A stretch of DNA of 64,000 bases, from assembly GCF_007565055.1 (NCBI RefSeq), contig NC_044557.1:138427493-138491492 (forward strand), read 5' to 3'. Shown piece by piece: positions 23,491-35,995 of this stretch (positions within the stretch are counted from its first letter, which is position 1; the number at the start of each line of letters is the position of its first letter). This DNA comes from Rhinopithecus roxellana (Eukaryota; Chordata; Mammalia; Primates; Cercopithecidae). A model generated the notes under the pieces. It saw nothing but the letters and a program-made list of their open reading frames with translations. It was not told where the DNA came from and made no database searches. A program made the translations under genes and the position numbers.

Positions 23491-24595
23491 TCAAAAGAAT
23501 AATTTTTAAGACTTGTTCTGAAATTTTAAAAACACATTATTTCATTTATAGACTTATTTTAAGAGCTTTATGAGTAATCATTTAAAAGCTTTCAAGTTTG
23601 AAATATTATAACAAAAATCATGTGGTTGAAAATGTAAGTTTCAAGGGGAAGAACAGTATAAAAATTACTGTATTTTACATCTTATGATTTCTTTTAACTG
23701 AACATTTTATCTGGCCTTTATTTCTCTAAAGTTATCATTATTTTTACAAATAGTTCTTCCCTCTATTTATTCTTCTTTTTTGTCTGAATTATGTTTTTAT
23801 TTCATGACTGATGACAAATGATGGTAAACAATGTGATTTGTTGATACACCTGAGATCTATATCTGCTGCAAGACGAACATTCAATTTGCCTTTAAATGTC
23901 ATCTTCAGATTGCTTTGGTTGTGCCTGTGTTCTGTTCTTAAAGTTTACAAGATTTTAAAACTCTGAAATGACTTCACAGATATCTTTTTAAAATATTCAA
24001 TCTTTAATTAATCAGGACCCATGGGGTCTAGAAATTCTGATTAGTTATCTGTTCCAAATCCTGATAGAGAAAACCTTCACAAACCATGACATTATGGATT
24101 TAAAAGGAAGTTTATAGGTTACAGTGAGTCTAAAACCTAGATACGCATTACTATCACCTGCTTCCCTCTATTGGTTTCTTGATTTATTCATTTGTATTTG
24201 TCATAGACTATTATTATCTACCTATTGTCACATTGGCATGCCTTTCTTTCTTCTGTTTTCTTGCCTTTTTCTTTTCTCTTGTTTCTTTATTTTTTCTATT
24301 CTTTTATCTTTTTATTTTCTGTAATGCACAAAGGTCAGACATCTTTATGTATTTATTTTGTTCACAGATGATTGACATTCTTCAATAGACATCTGTTAAA
24401 TACATATCTCTCACTTCTTTATGGCACTTCTGCTTTCTTCTGGAAGAGGTCCTAGCCTGTTTCCCCTCAGCTGAAATGTTTTTGTGATTTATGTCATTCA
24501 GGGCTGTCTTCAATTGAACCATTATATTTACAAAACAGTATTTCACTTTCCTCTTTCTTTACCGATTGTGATTCCCCATTCTTTGTTATCAACAT
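23491..24595. other. unassigned AT-rich sequence
   Basis: No gene or named repeat recognised. Two overlapping plus-strand open frames near 24124-24388 are rich in Phe and Leu because of T-rich DNA and show no domain. Confidence 0.4.
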
Positions 24596-24599
24596 CTAG

Positions 24600-25450
24600 C
24601 CTTTATCAATGAAAGACAATTTACTATGGCTATTTATAACCTCTGAACTGTCTGTTCCATTGCTTTTTTCAGTTTCCTGCAGCTCTGACACTCCTAGGTA
24701 TAAGAATTCCCAACTTTGAATGTCTGTGATTGCCTGATCTGATCTTGACAACTCCACTTGGATGTCAAATGGGTAACTCAAAGTTAACATGCCAAAAACT
24801 AATCTTCCCTATCTCCCAAATTGTCTTCTCAATTGATCAGAACAATAACTGTATTCTTTTATGGACTCTTCTCTTTCATCTACCAGATCCAATCTGCAAA
24901 TCAAGTCAGCTCTGCATTCAAAGTACTGCTTAAGTATGTAGCCATTCCCACCAGCACTACTACTGACAACTTCATAAAGGCCACCAACTTTCTTACATCC
25001 CCATAGCTTTCTCTATCCCAAGCATTCCATCAAATACCTGCTTGAGAAGCAGAGTATTGGGGAATCTGCCTTTATAATTAAAATCTTCTAATACATCCCT
25101 TTTCTTTCTCCTCCATTCACTGAGGTCTACTTCTAATGTATTAGATACAATGATCTACAAAAATATGTCACATGCCTTCAAAAATTCTCCAATATCCCAT
25201 TTAGGCCAAAATGAAAGCCAGTAATCTTACAGAGTCCCCACATGATGTTGAACCATTTCATTCTCTGATCCAGTGTTTTCACTTTTATCACTTATTCATT
25301 GACTCTCCTTCTGCAACACTGGTATTTTTATACCTGGAAGTTGGCAGAGATGTTCCGGTCTCAGATTCTTTGTTGATGTACTTGCTGCGTGGAATGCAAT
25401 TCTTCAAGTTTTCTATGCTTACATTCTCACTTCTTTTTAGTTTTAATTTC

Positions 25451-25481
<31 letters not shown>

Positions 25482-26035
25482 GAGATGGAGTTTCGTTCTT
25501 GTTGCCCAGGCTGGAGTGCAATGACACGATCTCGGGTCCTCGCAACTTCTGCCTCCCAGGTTCAAGCGATTATACTGCCTCAGACTTCCAAGTAGTCAGG
25601 ATTACAGGCATGCACCACCACGCTCAGCTAATTTTGTATTTTTAGTAGAGGCAGGATTTCTCCATGTTGGTCAGGCTGGTCTCGAACTCCCAACATCAGG
25701 TGATCCAGTCGCCTCGGCCTCCCAAAGTGCTGGGATTACCGGCATGAGCCACTGCACGCAGCCTACGTGACGTTACTTTCTTAGTGAGATCTACCCTGGT
25801 CACTGTATTTGAACTGCAACCCCTTACCATCTTCATTTTGCCAAGAACTTATCACTATCTAACATACTATGTAATTTGCTTCTCTATTCTTCATTGTCTC
25901 CCTCATTATAATGTAAGTTCATTGAGACCAAGAATATTGGACTCTTTTGCTCCCTGTTCTATCCCCACCATGTAGAATAGTGTCTGGCACATATGAGGAC
26001 CCCAAAACACATTTGATGAATGAATGAGTAAAATA
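24600..26035 (+). mobile_element. L2 LINE 3' region, plus strand
   Basis: Diverged but ordered L2 phrases: 'aagtcagctctgcattcaaa', 'gccattcccaccagcact', 'ggtatttttatacctggaag', 'gtaagttcattgagaccaag', 'gtgtctggcacatatgag' and the diagnostic tail 'gatgaatgaatgag'. An AluS is inserted at 25456. Coding capacity is gone. The L2 3' end normally terminates in short TGAATGAA-type repeats, as seen here. Confidence 0.65.
25456..25762 (-). mobile_element. AluS SINE, minus strand
   Basis: A T tail of roughly twenty-five bases, then 'gagatggagtttcgttcttg', 'tgcctcccaggttcaagcga', 'cccaaagtgctgggattacc' and 'gagccactgcacgcagcc'. Moderate CpG decay. It lies inside the L2 relic, and I saw no clean target duplication. 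Confidence 0.9.
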
Positions 26036-27369
26036 GAAAACTCCTATTAAAAAACTCTAAAAATATTGTTGAAGAACTAAAGGTATTTTCATGCCGTCAT
26101 TTTAACAGAAGTAATTTTAAAGCCTGAGAAGAAAGAACATCCACCTGCCATGACTAGGACCCCAGAGACAGAACCCATGGAGCCTTTGCGTGCTAATCTT
26201 ATTTTCCACTCTACCACTTGAACTAGGCATATTTATTTTTATAAGGTGGATGAATTAATTTCTCCATATCATTGGGGAAAATGAAAATTCCATGGATATG
26301 CCTTGGTGGGTCACTAACTTTCCTCATCAGTGGCATTCCATGAAAAATCTGTTTGAGAAACATGGTATGAAATAAAGGACCTGTCCAGCTAATTTGGGTT
26401 ACATTGGAATGGTAGCCAAGTTGGTTGTCAAGTTTTAGACAGTATTAGTTTTAATACGTTTTACCCTTTCACATGTATTTATGTGAAGAATTTTCTTCAA
26501 TTGCTCTGATTTAAGAATAAAATGAAAATAGGACCACTCTACTATTTGGATGATTACATTTTTGTGTGCTTAAATGAAATTGGGATTAACTAAATGATAA
26601 TAGACAGATATTTTAATTGCATTACTATTTTACAAACATGAAAATGTGTAATACTTATTGATTTACTGAAAACAAATAATACAAATTCACATATAAGGTT
26701 TTTTAGTGTTAATATGGAACATTCAAAATACTCTGAAACATTTGTTCACTCTCATTAGATCCTGGGAATAACATAATAGAGAAAGATATAAGGATCTTTG
26801 CATATTAACAAAAACTAGGAAATTAGTACTGCATCATTAATAGTAAATTTAGACTAGAATTTTGCTGAATATGTGGTCATAAAACTTCTAAACTTAATAC
26901 CATTATTATGAAATTATTTCCAATGCTTAATATTGTACAACTCTTGTTAATTCAAGCAAAAATATAGTCTGTAATTTAAATTTTGCTATTTGTTCAACTA
27001 TTGCAAATAAAAACATTATGTGATCAAATATCTGTATCATACCATTTGCAACTTAAAAGCAAAAGTGAGTTAAAATGACAGAAAATGATATAATTTTAAA
27101 ACCTGAACATAATTGCTTTGGATATGATTCTTACTTTTGCTTCCAGAAAAAAAAATAAGATGTGTCCAAGTTTACATTAACTGATTAATCTGCTGAAGAA
27201 TCATTACTTCGCACTTCTACACAAAACAGTCAGCTGTTAGAGGTAAGCTAATAGACTAGAAATGTTTAAACAAAAGCAATTTCACACTAGAAGAACATCA
27301 ACCATCATCTCCAAGGTGAGATGAATTTAGAGGCCTTTTCACGCTCACAGAACTTTTTAATGCTTGTAT
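26036..27369. other. unassigned AT-rich sequence
   Basis: Very AT-rich and without an open frame above about sixty codons. No gene or repeat recognised. Confidence 0.45.
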
Positions 27370-27752
27370 TTGTCCACTTTCACACTGCTATAAAGAAATA
27401 CCTGACACAGGGTAATTAATAAAGGAAAGAGGTTTAATTGACCCACAGTTCCTCATGGCTGGGGAGGCCTAGGGAAACTTACAATCATGGCAGAAAGGAA
27501 AGCAGTCACGTTTTACAAAGTGGCAGGAGAGAGAAGAGGAGCAAAGCAGGGAAGAATCCCTTATAAAACCATGAGATTTCACAAGAACTCACTCACTATC
27601 ACAAGAACAGCATGGGGGGGACACTTCCCCCATGATCCCATCACCTCCCTCCTTCAACAGGTGAGGCTTATGGTTTCCTCCCTCAACACATAGGGATTAC
27701 AATTGGAGATGACATTTGGGTGGGAACACAGTGCCAAACCATATGATTCTAC
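27370..27752 (-). mobile_element. MaLR (MST/THE1-like) solo LTR, minus strand
   Basis: Reverse-complement THE1/MST text in order: 'ctttcacactgctataaaga', 'aaaggaaagaggtttaattg', 'catggctggggaggcctagg', 'aacttacaatcatggcag', 'aactcactcactatcacaag', then 'acagtgccaaaccatatga'. This covers the whole LTR of a MaLR element with no internal region. The 68-codon open frame at 27487 is LTR-derived. Confidence 0.85.
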
Positions 27753-28979
27753 CCCGGCCCCTCCCAATAGAATAATTCTCAATGCAATGAACATGGCAGA
27801 ACAAAGACTTTCAAGAAGAGAAATTTCCTTTGCAACACTCAGAAAAATATAATTTTGTATTTACAAATACCTAATAAGTTTCGAGTTTCTTATTATCAAA
27901 ATTCTCCTTTATTTAAAATTGTTCTTTTATGAAAGTAAAATAAGAGGCAGACTGGTATAGTGGAAAGTAAACTGAAAATGAAAAGACTGAAGTTGTAGTT
28001 CAAGTTCTGTTATTAGCTAGATATGTTCTCATATTCCACCTCACACTGGAGTTAAAGTTATTGTCTCGTAATGTATAAAGGTTTTCCAATTTCAAAATCT
28101 ATTATTATAAAATCTATCTTTGTCCTCTGGAAAATACACCAAAGAAACTTTCTGCTTTGTAATAACAGATGCCATAGATTTTGGTAACCTTGATGACCTA
28201 CTGGTAAGCTAATAACAGAGAAAAAAAAAAGGAAATTAAACTACAGCTGTGTCTAGCCCACCTTTGCTTCCTGTGGTTACACCATCATTCAGATTTTGTG
28301 AGTAAAATACATTGGTAGGACATTGTGAGAGTGAGGCCTGTAGGAGTAGATATAAATTAAAAATAAGATGAATACATATTTATTTCTCCCTGATTCAAAA
28401 GGAAAAGAATCTGTCTCTTCTTCCCTTGTCTCAGAACATTTACTTCAGAAAACTTGCAGTTGTGATTTGCATTTTGCTCCTTTGAGATATATGAGATGTA
28501 TGTAAATAAATAGCTAAATAAGCCTTTTGCCAGCTTTACAACTCAGAAATGTCTTCCTTAAGAACTTGGGAAGCATCTTTTGCAATGTAGGCATCAAGGA
28601 AGATAGTGGCCCTCTCCCAGTTCTTGAGAGAAGGTGGGAGCCTGACTTCAACCGATACCTGACTCCAACCTGAAAATCTAACTGTTTTATAAAGATAGAA
28701 GATATTTATTTTTCTTTTGGATAAAATCAGTGAGCAAACACAGATAGTTACCCAAATTACTAGGTGAATTTAGGATGAATTATGTGTGACAAATGTTGCT
28801 GTCAAGTACCCTTACTTGAGGACTAGTCATTGTTTATCTTGAGAAATGTATGCCATGGGTTCTATCTGCTTGGCTATATAAAACAATGAATTTTCTTTCT
28901 GCCTTTGTAGTCCCTTTAGTGGACTGTCTGTGATACGTATCACATTCTAATGCAATGACTATTTAATAATAAAAATTGT

Positions 28980-28980
<1 letters not shown>
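27753..28980. other. unassigned sequence
   Basis: No gene or named repeat recognised. It contains ordinary AT-rich text and short A runs only. Confidence 0.4.
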
Positions 28981-29015
<35 letters not shown>

Positions 29016-29280
29016 CTTCTACTCTATGGCTAGGTTTTGTGGATTGGAGATTTTATTTTTAATTATATTTTCCCAATAGGCCCAAAGGTCACACTGCACA
29101 GAGAGACACTATAACAAAATCTGTATCCTCATTACCGCCTAAGAGCCAGAGAAAAACTGAGAGTACATTTTCAAAGAAGAGCAAGCATGAGTGGATCAGC
29201 AAGCGTGGTTCAAAGCCAAAACTGCTAAACAAGGTTGACCAATGAGAGAAGCCTCCAGGGGAAGAATAGGCCAAAACAAA
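28981..29280 (-). other. possible retrocopied RNA (poly-A tail and AATAAA), minus strand
   Basis: An uninterrupted run of 33 T's (28981-29013) would be a poly-A tail on the minus strand. An AATAAA signal on the minus strand lies at 29052-29057, about 38 bases before that tail, a normal spacing for a polyadenylated transcript. The body beyond it is not Alu or L1. A 61-codon minus frame (29089-29274) is present but I recognise no protein. The 5' end and target duplication could not be located, so this is only a candidate. Confidence 0.35.
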
Positions 29281-30187
29281 ATAGAGATCATATAATTAAA
29301 TATTAAGATTTTTGGGTTTTATCCTATATTTTCAAAAAGTAGCTGGAACACAAATATTTCTACACTAATTATATTTTAGAAGTGAAAAACTGAGATGAAA
29401 TGTGAAAGAATTTAGGGAAGAAAAGGACATTAAAAGTCTTATAATTAAATTAATCCAAGTTGTTAAGTATGATTGTATAGCCACAGGTAGTGTAATTCCC
29501 AAATTCCCCACCACCTCTTCTGGAATTTCAGGATATTTGCTAAGTTAGGCTTATTTTTTTTAACTCTTAACGGACAGGGTATCCCTTGATTACATCTGTG
29601 TCACATGAACATAGTCTATAGCTTATTAATGACAATTTTTTTAATTTGAAAGGTTTATAAATTTTGTATAATAAGGGTTGGAAATAATAGCTGAACACTT
29701 GAGGATAAACGAACAAAGCTGTGAAATTAGGGTTTTAAATATACAGCAACACTTCTTAGATGTGAAATTTTCTAGACTATCAAATATCCATTACCATAGT
29801 AATAACTAAAGCCATGACAACTAAAAAGTAGCCCTATTAGAGGATTTTTTTGAGCTCTCTGAGTATTTTATACTCTGTTAGGAAATGGTACTGACCACAA
29901 ATAATCTGAGTAAGTTGGATGTTTGGAAACCTGATAGTGGGCCTTAAAACGAAGACGCTGAAGTGCCTATTAACGTAAGTAGGTGGAAGCTGAGTGATTA
30001 ATAATGCAAATATAAGAAGATCTATTCCTACTTTAAGAAGATCACACCAATTACACACATGAAGATGTCCCGCTTATCATAAATCCTTTCTTGCCTATTA
30101 ATATGCCTTAGTTTATTTTCCATTGGTATTTTTTCTTTTCACTCATGGCTCCTTGTATATTATTGTAGATTACAGTTGATGCCCCAA
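29281..30187. other. unassigned AT-rich sequence
   Basis: No gene or named repeat recognised. The minus-strand open frame at 29837-30058 shows no recognisable domain. Confidence 0.4.
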
Positions 30188-30498
30188 ATCCATTTATTAT
30201 TTATTTATATTTTAGAGACAAGGTCTCACTGTGTTGTTCAGGCTGAAGCGCAGAGGCAGGATGATAACTGATTGCAGCCTCAAATTCCTGGACTCAAGTG
30301 ACCTCCTGCCTCAGCCTCCAGAGTAGCCAGGGCTACAGGAACAAGGCACTACACTTGGCTATTTAAAAAAAAAAAAATTTTGTGGAGACTAGGTCCCATT
30401 ATGTTGCCCAGGCTGGTTTGAATTCCTGGTCTCAAGTAATCCTCCTGCTTTGGGCTTCCAACGTGCTGGGTCTATAAGCGTGCACCACCACACCCGGC
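30188..30498 (-). mobile_element. AluJ SINE, minus strand
   Basis: Old reverse-complement Alu ('gagacaaggtctcactgtgt', 'gcctcagcctccagagtagc', 'gtgcaccaccacacccgg') with an A13 run in the middle linker. Near-matching flanks 'ttgatgccccaa' (30176) and 'ttgatgctcaa' (30499) look like an aged target duplication. Confidence 0.88.
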
Positions 30499-30566
30499 TT
30501 GATGCTCAACATGGAATATTTAGAGTTTTAGAATTTAAGAACTTGAAGGAACTTTATCAGTTGTCT

Positions 30567-30715
30567 ACCCTGGTGCTTCTGAAATTTCACTGAAGATAAG
30601 TCTTCTAGTGTGCTTGTTAAACACGGATCCTCCCAGCTACCTGCCCTGGGGACTCTGATTTTGTAAGTGAGGAATGAGGCCTGATAATGTATATTGTTAG
30701 TAAATATCCACACTA
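30567..30715 (+). mobile_element. MER5A-like hAT-Charlie element
   Basis: The order 'gtgcttctgaaatttcactg', 'tgtgcttgttaaacacggat', 'ggggactctgattttgtaag' and 'aggcctgataatgtat' follows the MER5A consensus (non-autonomous Charlie family). It is diverged and slightly truncated. The bases just before it (30515-30566) look like a MIR/L2 scrap. Confidence 0.55.
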
Positions 30716-30965
30716 ATTATTCAGGGATATACACGGGAAAACTGATAAAGTTCCAAATCTTGTTCATGCCTCAGGCATAATAGTAAGTCTCATAGTCTCA
30801 TAGTGAAGAGTAATACGTAGGTCTCCTGAGTTCACTTTTACTGACATTTCCAATTCTTCATGCTCTAAGTTGTCTCACTGATACACAAAATTGCACATAT
30901 AACCAAAATGCTGGGAGAAGTAGTAACATTATCAGTTTCACTATTACCAATTTCTTTCTTTGCAT

Positions 30966-31250
30966 CTGTGTGTGTGACAGGGTCTTACTCCATCACCCAG
31001 GCTGGGATGCAGTGGTGCAATCATGGCTCTCTGAAGCCTTGACCTCCCAGGCTCAAGCAATCCTCTTGCCTCAGCCTCCCAAGTAGCTGAGTCTATAGGC
31101 ATGTTCCACCACTCCCGGCTGTTTTTCTTTGTAGAGACAGGGGTCTCACTATGTTGCCCAGGCTGGTCTTGAACTCATGGACTCAAGCAATCCTCCCACC
31201 TTGGCCTCCCAAAGCGCTGGAATTACAGGCATGAGCCACCTTGCCAAACA
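30966..31250 (-). mobile_element. AluJ SINE, minus strand
   Basis: Reverse-complement Alu with 'acagggtcttactccatcac', 'gtggtgcaatcatggctctc', 'cttggcctcccaaagcgctg' and 'catgagccaccttgcc'. 'actattacca' occurs at both edges (30940 and 31251), an old target duplication. The tail has changed to T/TG-rich text. Confidence 0.88.
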
Positions 31251-31260
31251 ACTATTACCA

Positions 31261-33175
31261 GTTTAAACATGAAAAAGTATTTCATTTTACCATACTGTTG
31301 TGTTAGAGAAAAATTGTTTTCAAAGACCAAAATAAAAGAGCAACTCACAAGTCCATAGAGTTTATTTGTAAATTTTTACACTTCAGGTTATTTTAGACCC
31401 ATTGATTCATAAATATTTCTATTTCTAACCTAATTTATAATATACATTGAAACAACTCTAGAGCTGAGTGTTCATCTATAGCTCTTTCGCTCTGTTTAAT
31501 TATCTAAGAAAGAGATCTAATCCTATAGATGCATATTTGTGCATGTTCTTTAAAACTTGTCCAATTAAGGACACTGTCAGTGATTTAATATGCTTTACTA
31601 TGCTGCAGAAAACTCCCCTTCAGAAATATGTGGCTTTTTCTTCTTGTTTGGCAATGTATTGTAATTAAAATGTGCACCAGCCCCAATATATCTAATTGTA
31701 TTTGAATCTTCCTCCCTCTATGAAAATGTCAATGGCCTAAAAGAAATTTGTAACCACCCTCTGACCTTCTTTTTGGACAATGTGAACTAAATAACATTGC
31801 TTATTTCTTCAATAGTCTTGAAAGATCCAGACTTGAGTCAGTTGAAAAGCTGTTGACTAAGAACCAACTGAGATATATTTGCAGTATTTCAGAGGTTTAC
31901 AGCTTAAATATTTTGGACTTTGATGAGCATACTAAGAACACTGTAGGAGTTGCGTTGGTGATCGTAGCCCAGGTTAGTCCTTTGAGAGGATTTTCTTTTC
32001 TTTTCTTTTTTTGCCAGAAAACCCAGATATACAGCAGTGATATTTTACTTAGTGAAATGCCAAACAGAAAACATTATAATGGTGACCCTTCTGGTGTAGA
32101 GCATGAATTCACTGGCATTAGAAATGCACTATTTTAAGCAAGCATTTGATACTTATGGTATCAGAGATGTCATCAAATGGAGAGGTAAACTGCTGCAGAA
32201 GTGACTTTAGATATACATAGGCTTATTGTTCAAGCCAGTTTCTGCCACTTACTACTTGAATAACAAACTAATTAATTTCCTTGACTTGTAGTCCTTCATC
32301 TGTATTATAGGAAAAACAATGTCTATTATAACTTAGAGAATTGGTGTAAAACTCAAATGAGAAGAATATGTATACTTTAAAGAACATGGTAAGAATTTGA
32401 TAGCTAGTACATGAGGTGAAACCAATATTCTGCTTTAATTTTATCACCGGTGTATGCATTTTCTCATATATAGTGTATATATATATATATAATGTGTATA
32501 TATATACATATATAATGTACATAATGTATACACACACATATATGGCATATATGTGCTCATAGATAGAAATTACTAAAATATTACTTTGTTTCCATTTCGT
32601 TTTTCTACTACTTACACCATAGAGGAATGACTAGTAGAATTATTTCAAGTGAACAGCATCCAATTCTGATTATAATTACCTTGTTTTCTAAGAAAAAAAA
32701 TTAAATTACAACAAGTATATTTTATAGGGCCTGCAACCATAAACATAGTATGTGTAAATGTCAAATTTGCTCTAGGGAAAATAAGCCTTTCCTCCCCAGT
32801 CCTTGCTTACTGATGCCAGCTCTAGGTTAAGACACCTGATTCAGCTCCCTGACTGTATTACCATTGCTTTACATGTCACTCTTCCTCCAACAAAACCGAA
32901 CTTCTAGGCTACTGACATTAATACATGTATCCAGGGCAACTGGATGGTTTCCGTATTCACTGACTTATTTAAGTTTGTGCTCCTGCTGTATTTTTGTCTC
33001 AGAGGTTTTCAGACACTATCTTGTAAGCCACAACATTTATAGAAAAGCTATTGTTAAATATTTAGCATTTTTAGAAAGTTTCAACAGCAGGAGGGATATC
33101 AAGTGCTTCATATATCCAGAATAAGACACCGTACACATCAATATGTATCTTGGTTTCTAACATAACAATGTATCT
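31261..33175. other. unassigned sequence with an AT-rich dinucleotide region
   Basis: No gene recognised. Open frames at 31468-31668 and 31853-32137 (plus) lack recognisable domains or homologues known to me. 32462-32555 is an imperfect TA/TG/CA dinucleotide region. Confidence 0.4.
32462..32555. repeat. imperfect (TA)n/(TG)n/(CA)n region
   Basis: Mixed 'tatatatata', 'gtgtatatat' and 'cacacacata' blocks over about 90 bases. The minus-strand frame through it that encodes Tyr/Ile repeats is a low-complexity artefact. Confidence 0.85.
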
Positions 33176-33179
33176 TTAT

Positions 33180-33640
33180 TTTTCAACAAATCTGTGAATA
33201 TTTCTATATATTCAAGTACCTTATTTCTTTCTGAATATCTATTTGAATAGATGTAACTTGTCTTGTTAACACTTTTAGTTTATTTATAATTATTTGAAAT
33301 ATAAAGCATTGTGCAATTAACATTATAAGTGTTATTTTTTTCTCTTTGTAAGTTTATGTGAGCAAAAATTTCTGGGTCTTTGAGACCTGTGTTGTATTTT
33401 AAAATATTGATGAAAGTTGTCCACTGAAAAATTCAAAGTGAACACTTTGAATTACACTTCCAATATTGGTGGTTGAGTGAGGCAGTGTTCTAGCACCTTT
33501 GCCAACATAATTTATTATATAAAATTTTAGTCTTTTTCAGTTAGATGGGTGCTTTGCATAGTTTTATTTTAAAGATAAATGATTTTGAGTAGATTTCAAT
33601 ACATTATTACATCACCTTTTACTTTTCAATTTGCTCCTAT
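33180..33640 (-). mobile_element. possible L1M 3' UTR remnant, minus strand
   Basis: Weak similarity in word order to old L1 3' UTRs read in reverse ('cacttccaatattggtgg', 'agcacctttgccaacat', 'cagttagatgggtgc'). Tentative. A perfect 11-base inverted repeat at 33430-33453 lies inside. Confidence 0.3.
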
Positions 33641-33827
33641 GATCCATTAAGGAATACCTTATTGGTAATAACTTAGTAAGTAATAACTAGCAAGAAATAG
33701 TTCTTTTTAGAATTACATGTTCACCATCTTACGGATTATTGCTAGACATAGTGTGAACTGATTTAAAAATGGCACTTGGCAGTATGATCATGATGAAACT
33801 TCTTTTTTATTCTGTGTCTGTGGCTTT

Positions 33828-34092
33828 TTTTCTTTTTTAAAAACCTTTTGCTTTAGGTTTGAGGGTACATGTAACCTCATGGTTTGCTACATAGGTGAAC
33901 TCACGGTAAACAGGTTTGCTGTATAGATTATTTCAACACCAAGGTATTAATCCCAGTACTCAGCAGGTATTTTTTTTACTCCTCTTCCTCCTCCCACCCT
34001 CCACCCTCAAGTAGGACCTGTGTCTGTTGTTCCTTCTTTGTGTTAATAAGTTATTATTTAGCTTCCAATTACAAGTGGGATACCTATACGGC
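33828..34092 (-). mobile_element. L1PB/L1MA-type 3' UTR fragment, minus strand
   Basis: Reverse-complement L1 3' UTR of an older type: 'ttttgctttaggtttgaggg', 'gctgtatagattatttcaac', 'cctcccaccctccaccctca', 'aagtaggacctgtgtctgtt', then 'ttacaagtgggatacc'. About 265 bases, truncated before ORF2. Confidence 0.75.
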
Positions 34093-35990
34093 ATAAAAAA
34101 GGGTGAACTTTCAAAATAAAATTTAAGACACATTAATCAATTTAATAGCATCAGAGAATAATTTCCTCAAACTATAGGACCAATCAAATGGATTTTTTAA
34201 AATACTTATTGTTTTTTCTAGGTCTATCTATGTTTTCTATACGACCTGTTTCTTTAAAGAAACACTTGGACCACTGTGGCAATTTTCAGGAAGGTTTGCA
34301 TCTAGTTATTAGGGAAATTTGTTTGGTACTACTACTAAAAAGCAGCCTATACAGTTGATTTGCTCTGTCTGTTTTTTATATGAACTGAGTTTTTCTTGTT
34401 CACCATTGACATGCCTCTTTCATCATTAGCTACTATGGAAACTGGGAACACCTTCTGAAACTATTAAATCTGTGCCATCCAGAAGTACTGAACTGAGTAA
34501 ATTTCGTTCACTGTTAAGATTTTATAAATTGAGGGAAGTTTTTGTTGAGTATTGATAACTATTTGATATAGAAACTACCGGCTGACACCAAGAGTATATG
34601 GAAACACTGCTGCCTTGAAAAACTTGGAGAATTTGTTAATTGCTATTAAAATGTAAGGAACAAGAAAATAGATACAAGAGTGGAGTCAGGAACTAGGAAG
34701 TCAAGAGGTTGTAGTGCACAGTGATCCTCCCCCTATGACCCGTACATTTTCAGTAAATCTTCTTACAAATGCATGATGGAAACAGATTTCTTGTACAAAA
34801 CAATGCATGATAACACAATTAAGGGATTAAGTCCTGCCTTCAGATTGTCACAGAAATAAATGTGACATGAGGGGATGATGGCATTTGGAAGACAAACAAA
34901 AAATGCCAAAACTAAGGAAGTAAGTCACAAGAACTTATCATAAGAACCCTTTTGACTCTAATGGATTTAAAACTAAACTTGGGCAAGATCTTTAAGGGCC
35001 CAAGTTAACACAGGAGCTACATAATATCTTTCATTTTCGTGCAGCAAACTTTGCAACATCTAGTAAACTACACTTGAACATTCTATTCTTTCTATATTTT
35101 GAGAGATAATTTAAGTTCATATGAAGAAACTTTGTAAACCTAGAATAATCTCCATTTGACCATAAGATAGAGTCATTTTAACAAAGTGCTAGAATAGGAC
35201 TTTAACTTCGTATTATTAAATCTATGTTTCTAAGAATGTGCTTTAGTTTTCTTATATGCCAGATAAATTAAGAAGCTTTATAATTTTTATAGAGTTCAGA
35301 AATTATTACAAAATATAGAAATTAACTGCTCTTTGAAAGTCTTGGTAAAATTTTGAAAAGCTTGTAAAATGTTTTTTGGCATATCAATTCTTAGGGGATA
35401 TTGTTTGACTATATTTTCAATTTTGACCATAATTAATAGTACATTCATGTTTTTAGCTCTTCATGATATAGTTTTTGATAGCTTTTATTGAAAAGTCATG
35501 ATTTCCATTTATATTTTGATTTAAAGCAACACATTTTATGCAGTGTTATCATATTTTTCAATCTCTTTTTGCTGACAATTTTATCCCCTATTTTTCATAA
35601 GTGTTTGTTTCTTCTCACATTTTTCTCTTTAAATATACATTTCTTTCTTTCTTTTTTTTTTTGATAAACAGGTACTTATTATTTTTAAATTTTTTTCTAT
35701 TTTATTTTTGGGAGTACATAGTTGGTGTATATAGATACTTTTTTAAAAATAATAGAAATTACTTAACTCTTAACCCTGAAAAGATGCTCAGGACGATGCT
35801 TAATTGATCATTCTACCAACTCAACAGTTATATGGCAAGGATGGTAAGTGGTCAATACTGTGATATAAGATCTTCTGAATTCATTACTTTAAAACAACTC
35901 ACTCTAGTTTGTAATTATTCTTAAGAGGTTTTCCATTATTTAACTAGCAATACTACAGTAGAAATGTATGAGTAATAGCATATTAGCATA
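34093..35990. other. unassigned AT-rich sequence
   Basis: No gene recognised. A short L1-like 3' end scrap may lie near 35675-35745 ('gggagtacatagttggtgta'). There is no credible open frame. Confidence 0.4.
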
Positions 35991-35995
35991 AAACT

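Noticed and set aside
24124..24388. Hydrophobic small membrane protein
   Set aside because: Phe/Leu richness follows from a T-rich stretch. Overlapping frames look equally hydrophobic and no start context is seen.
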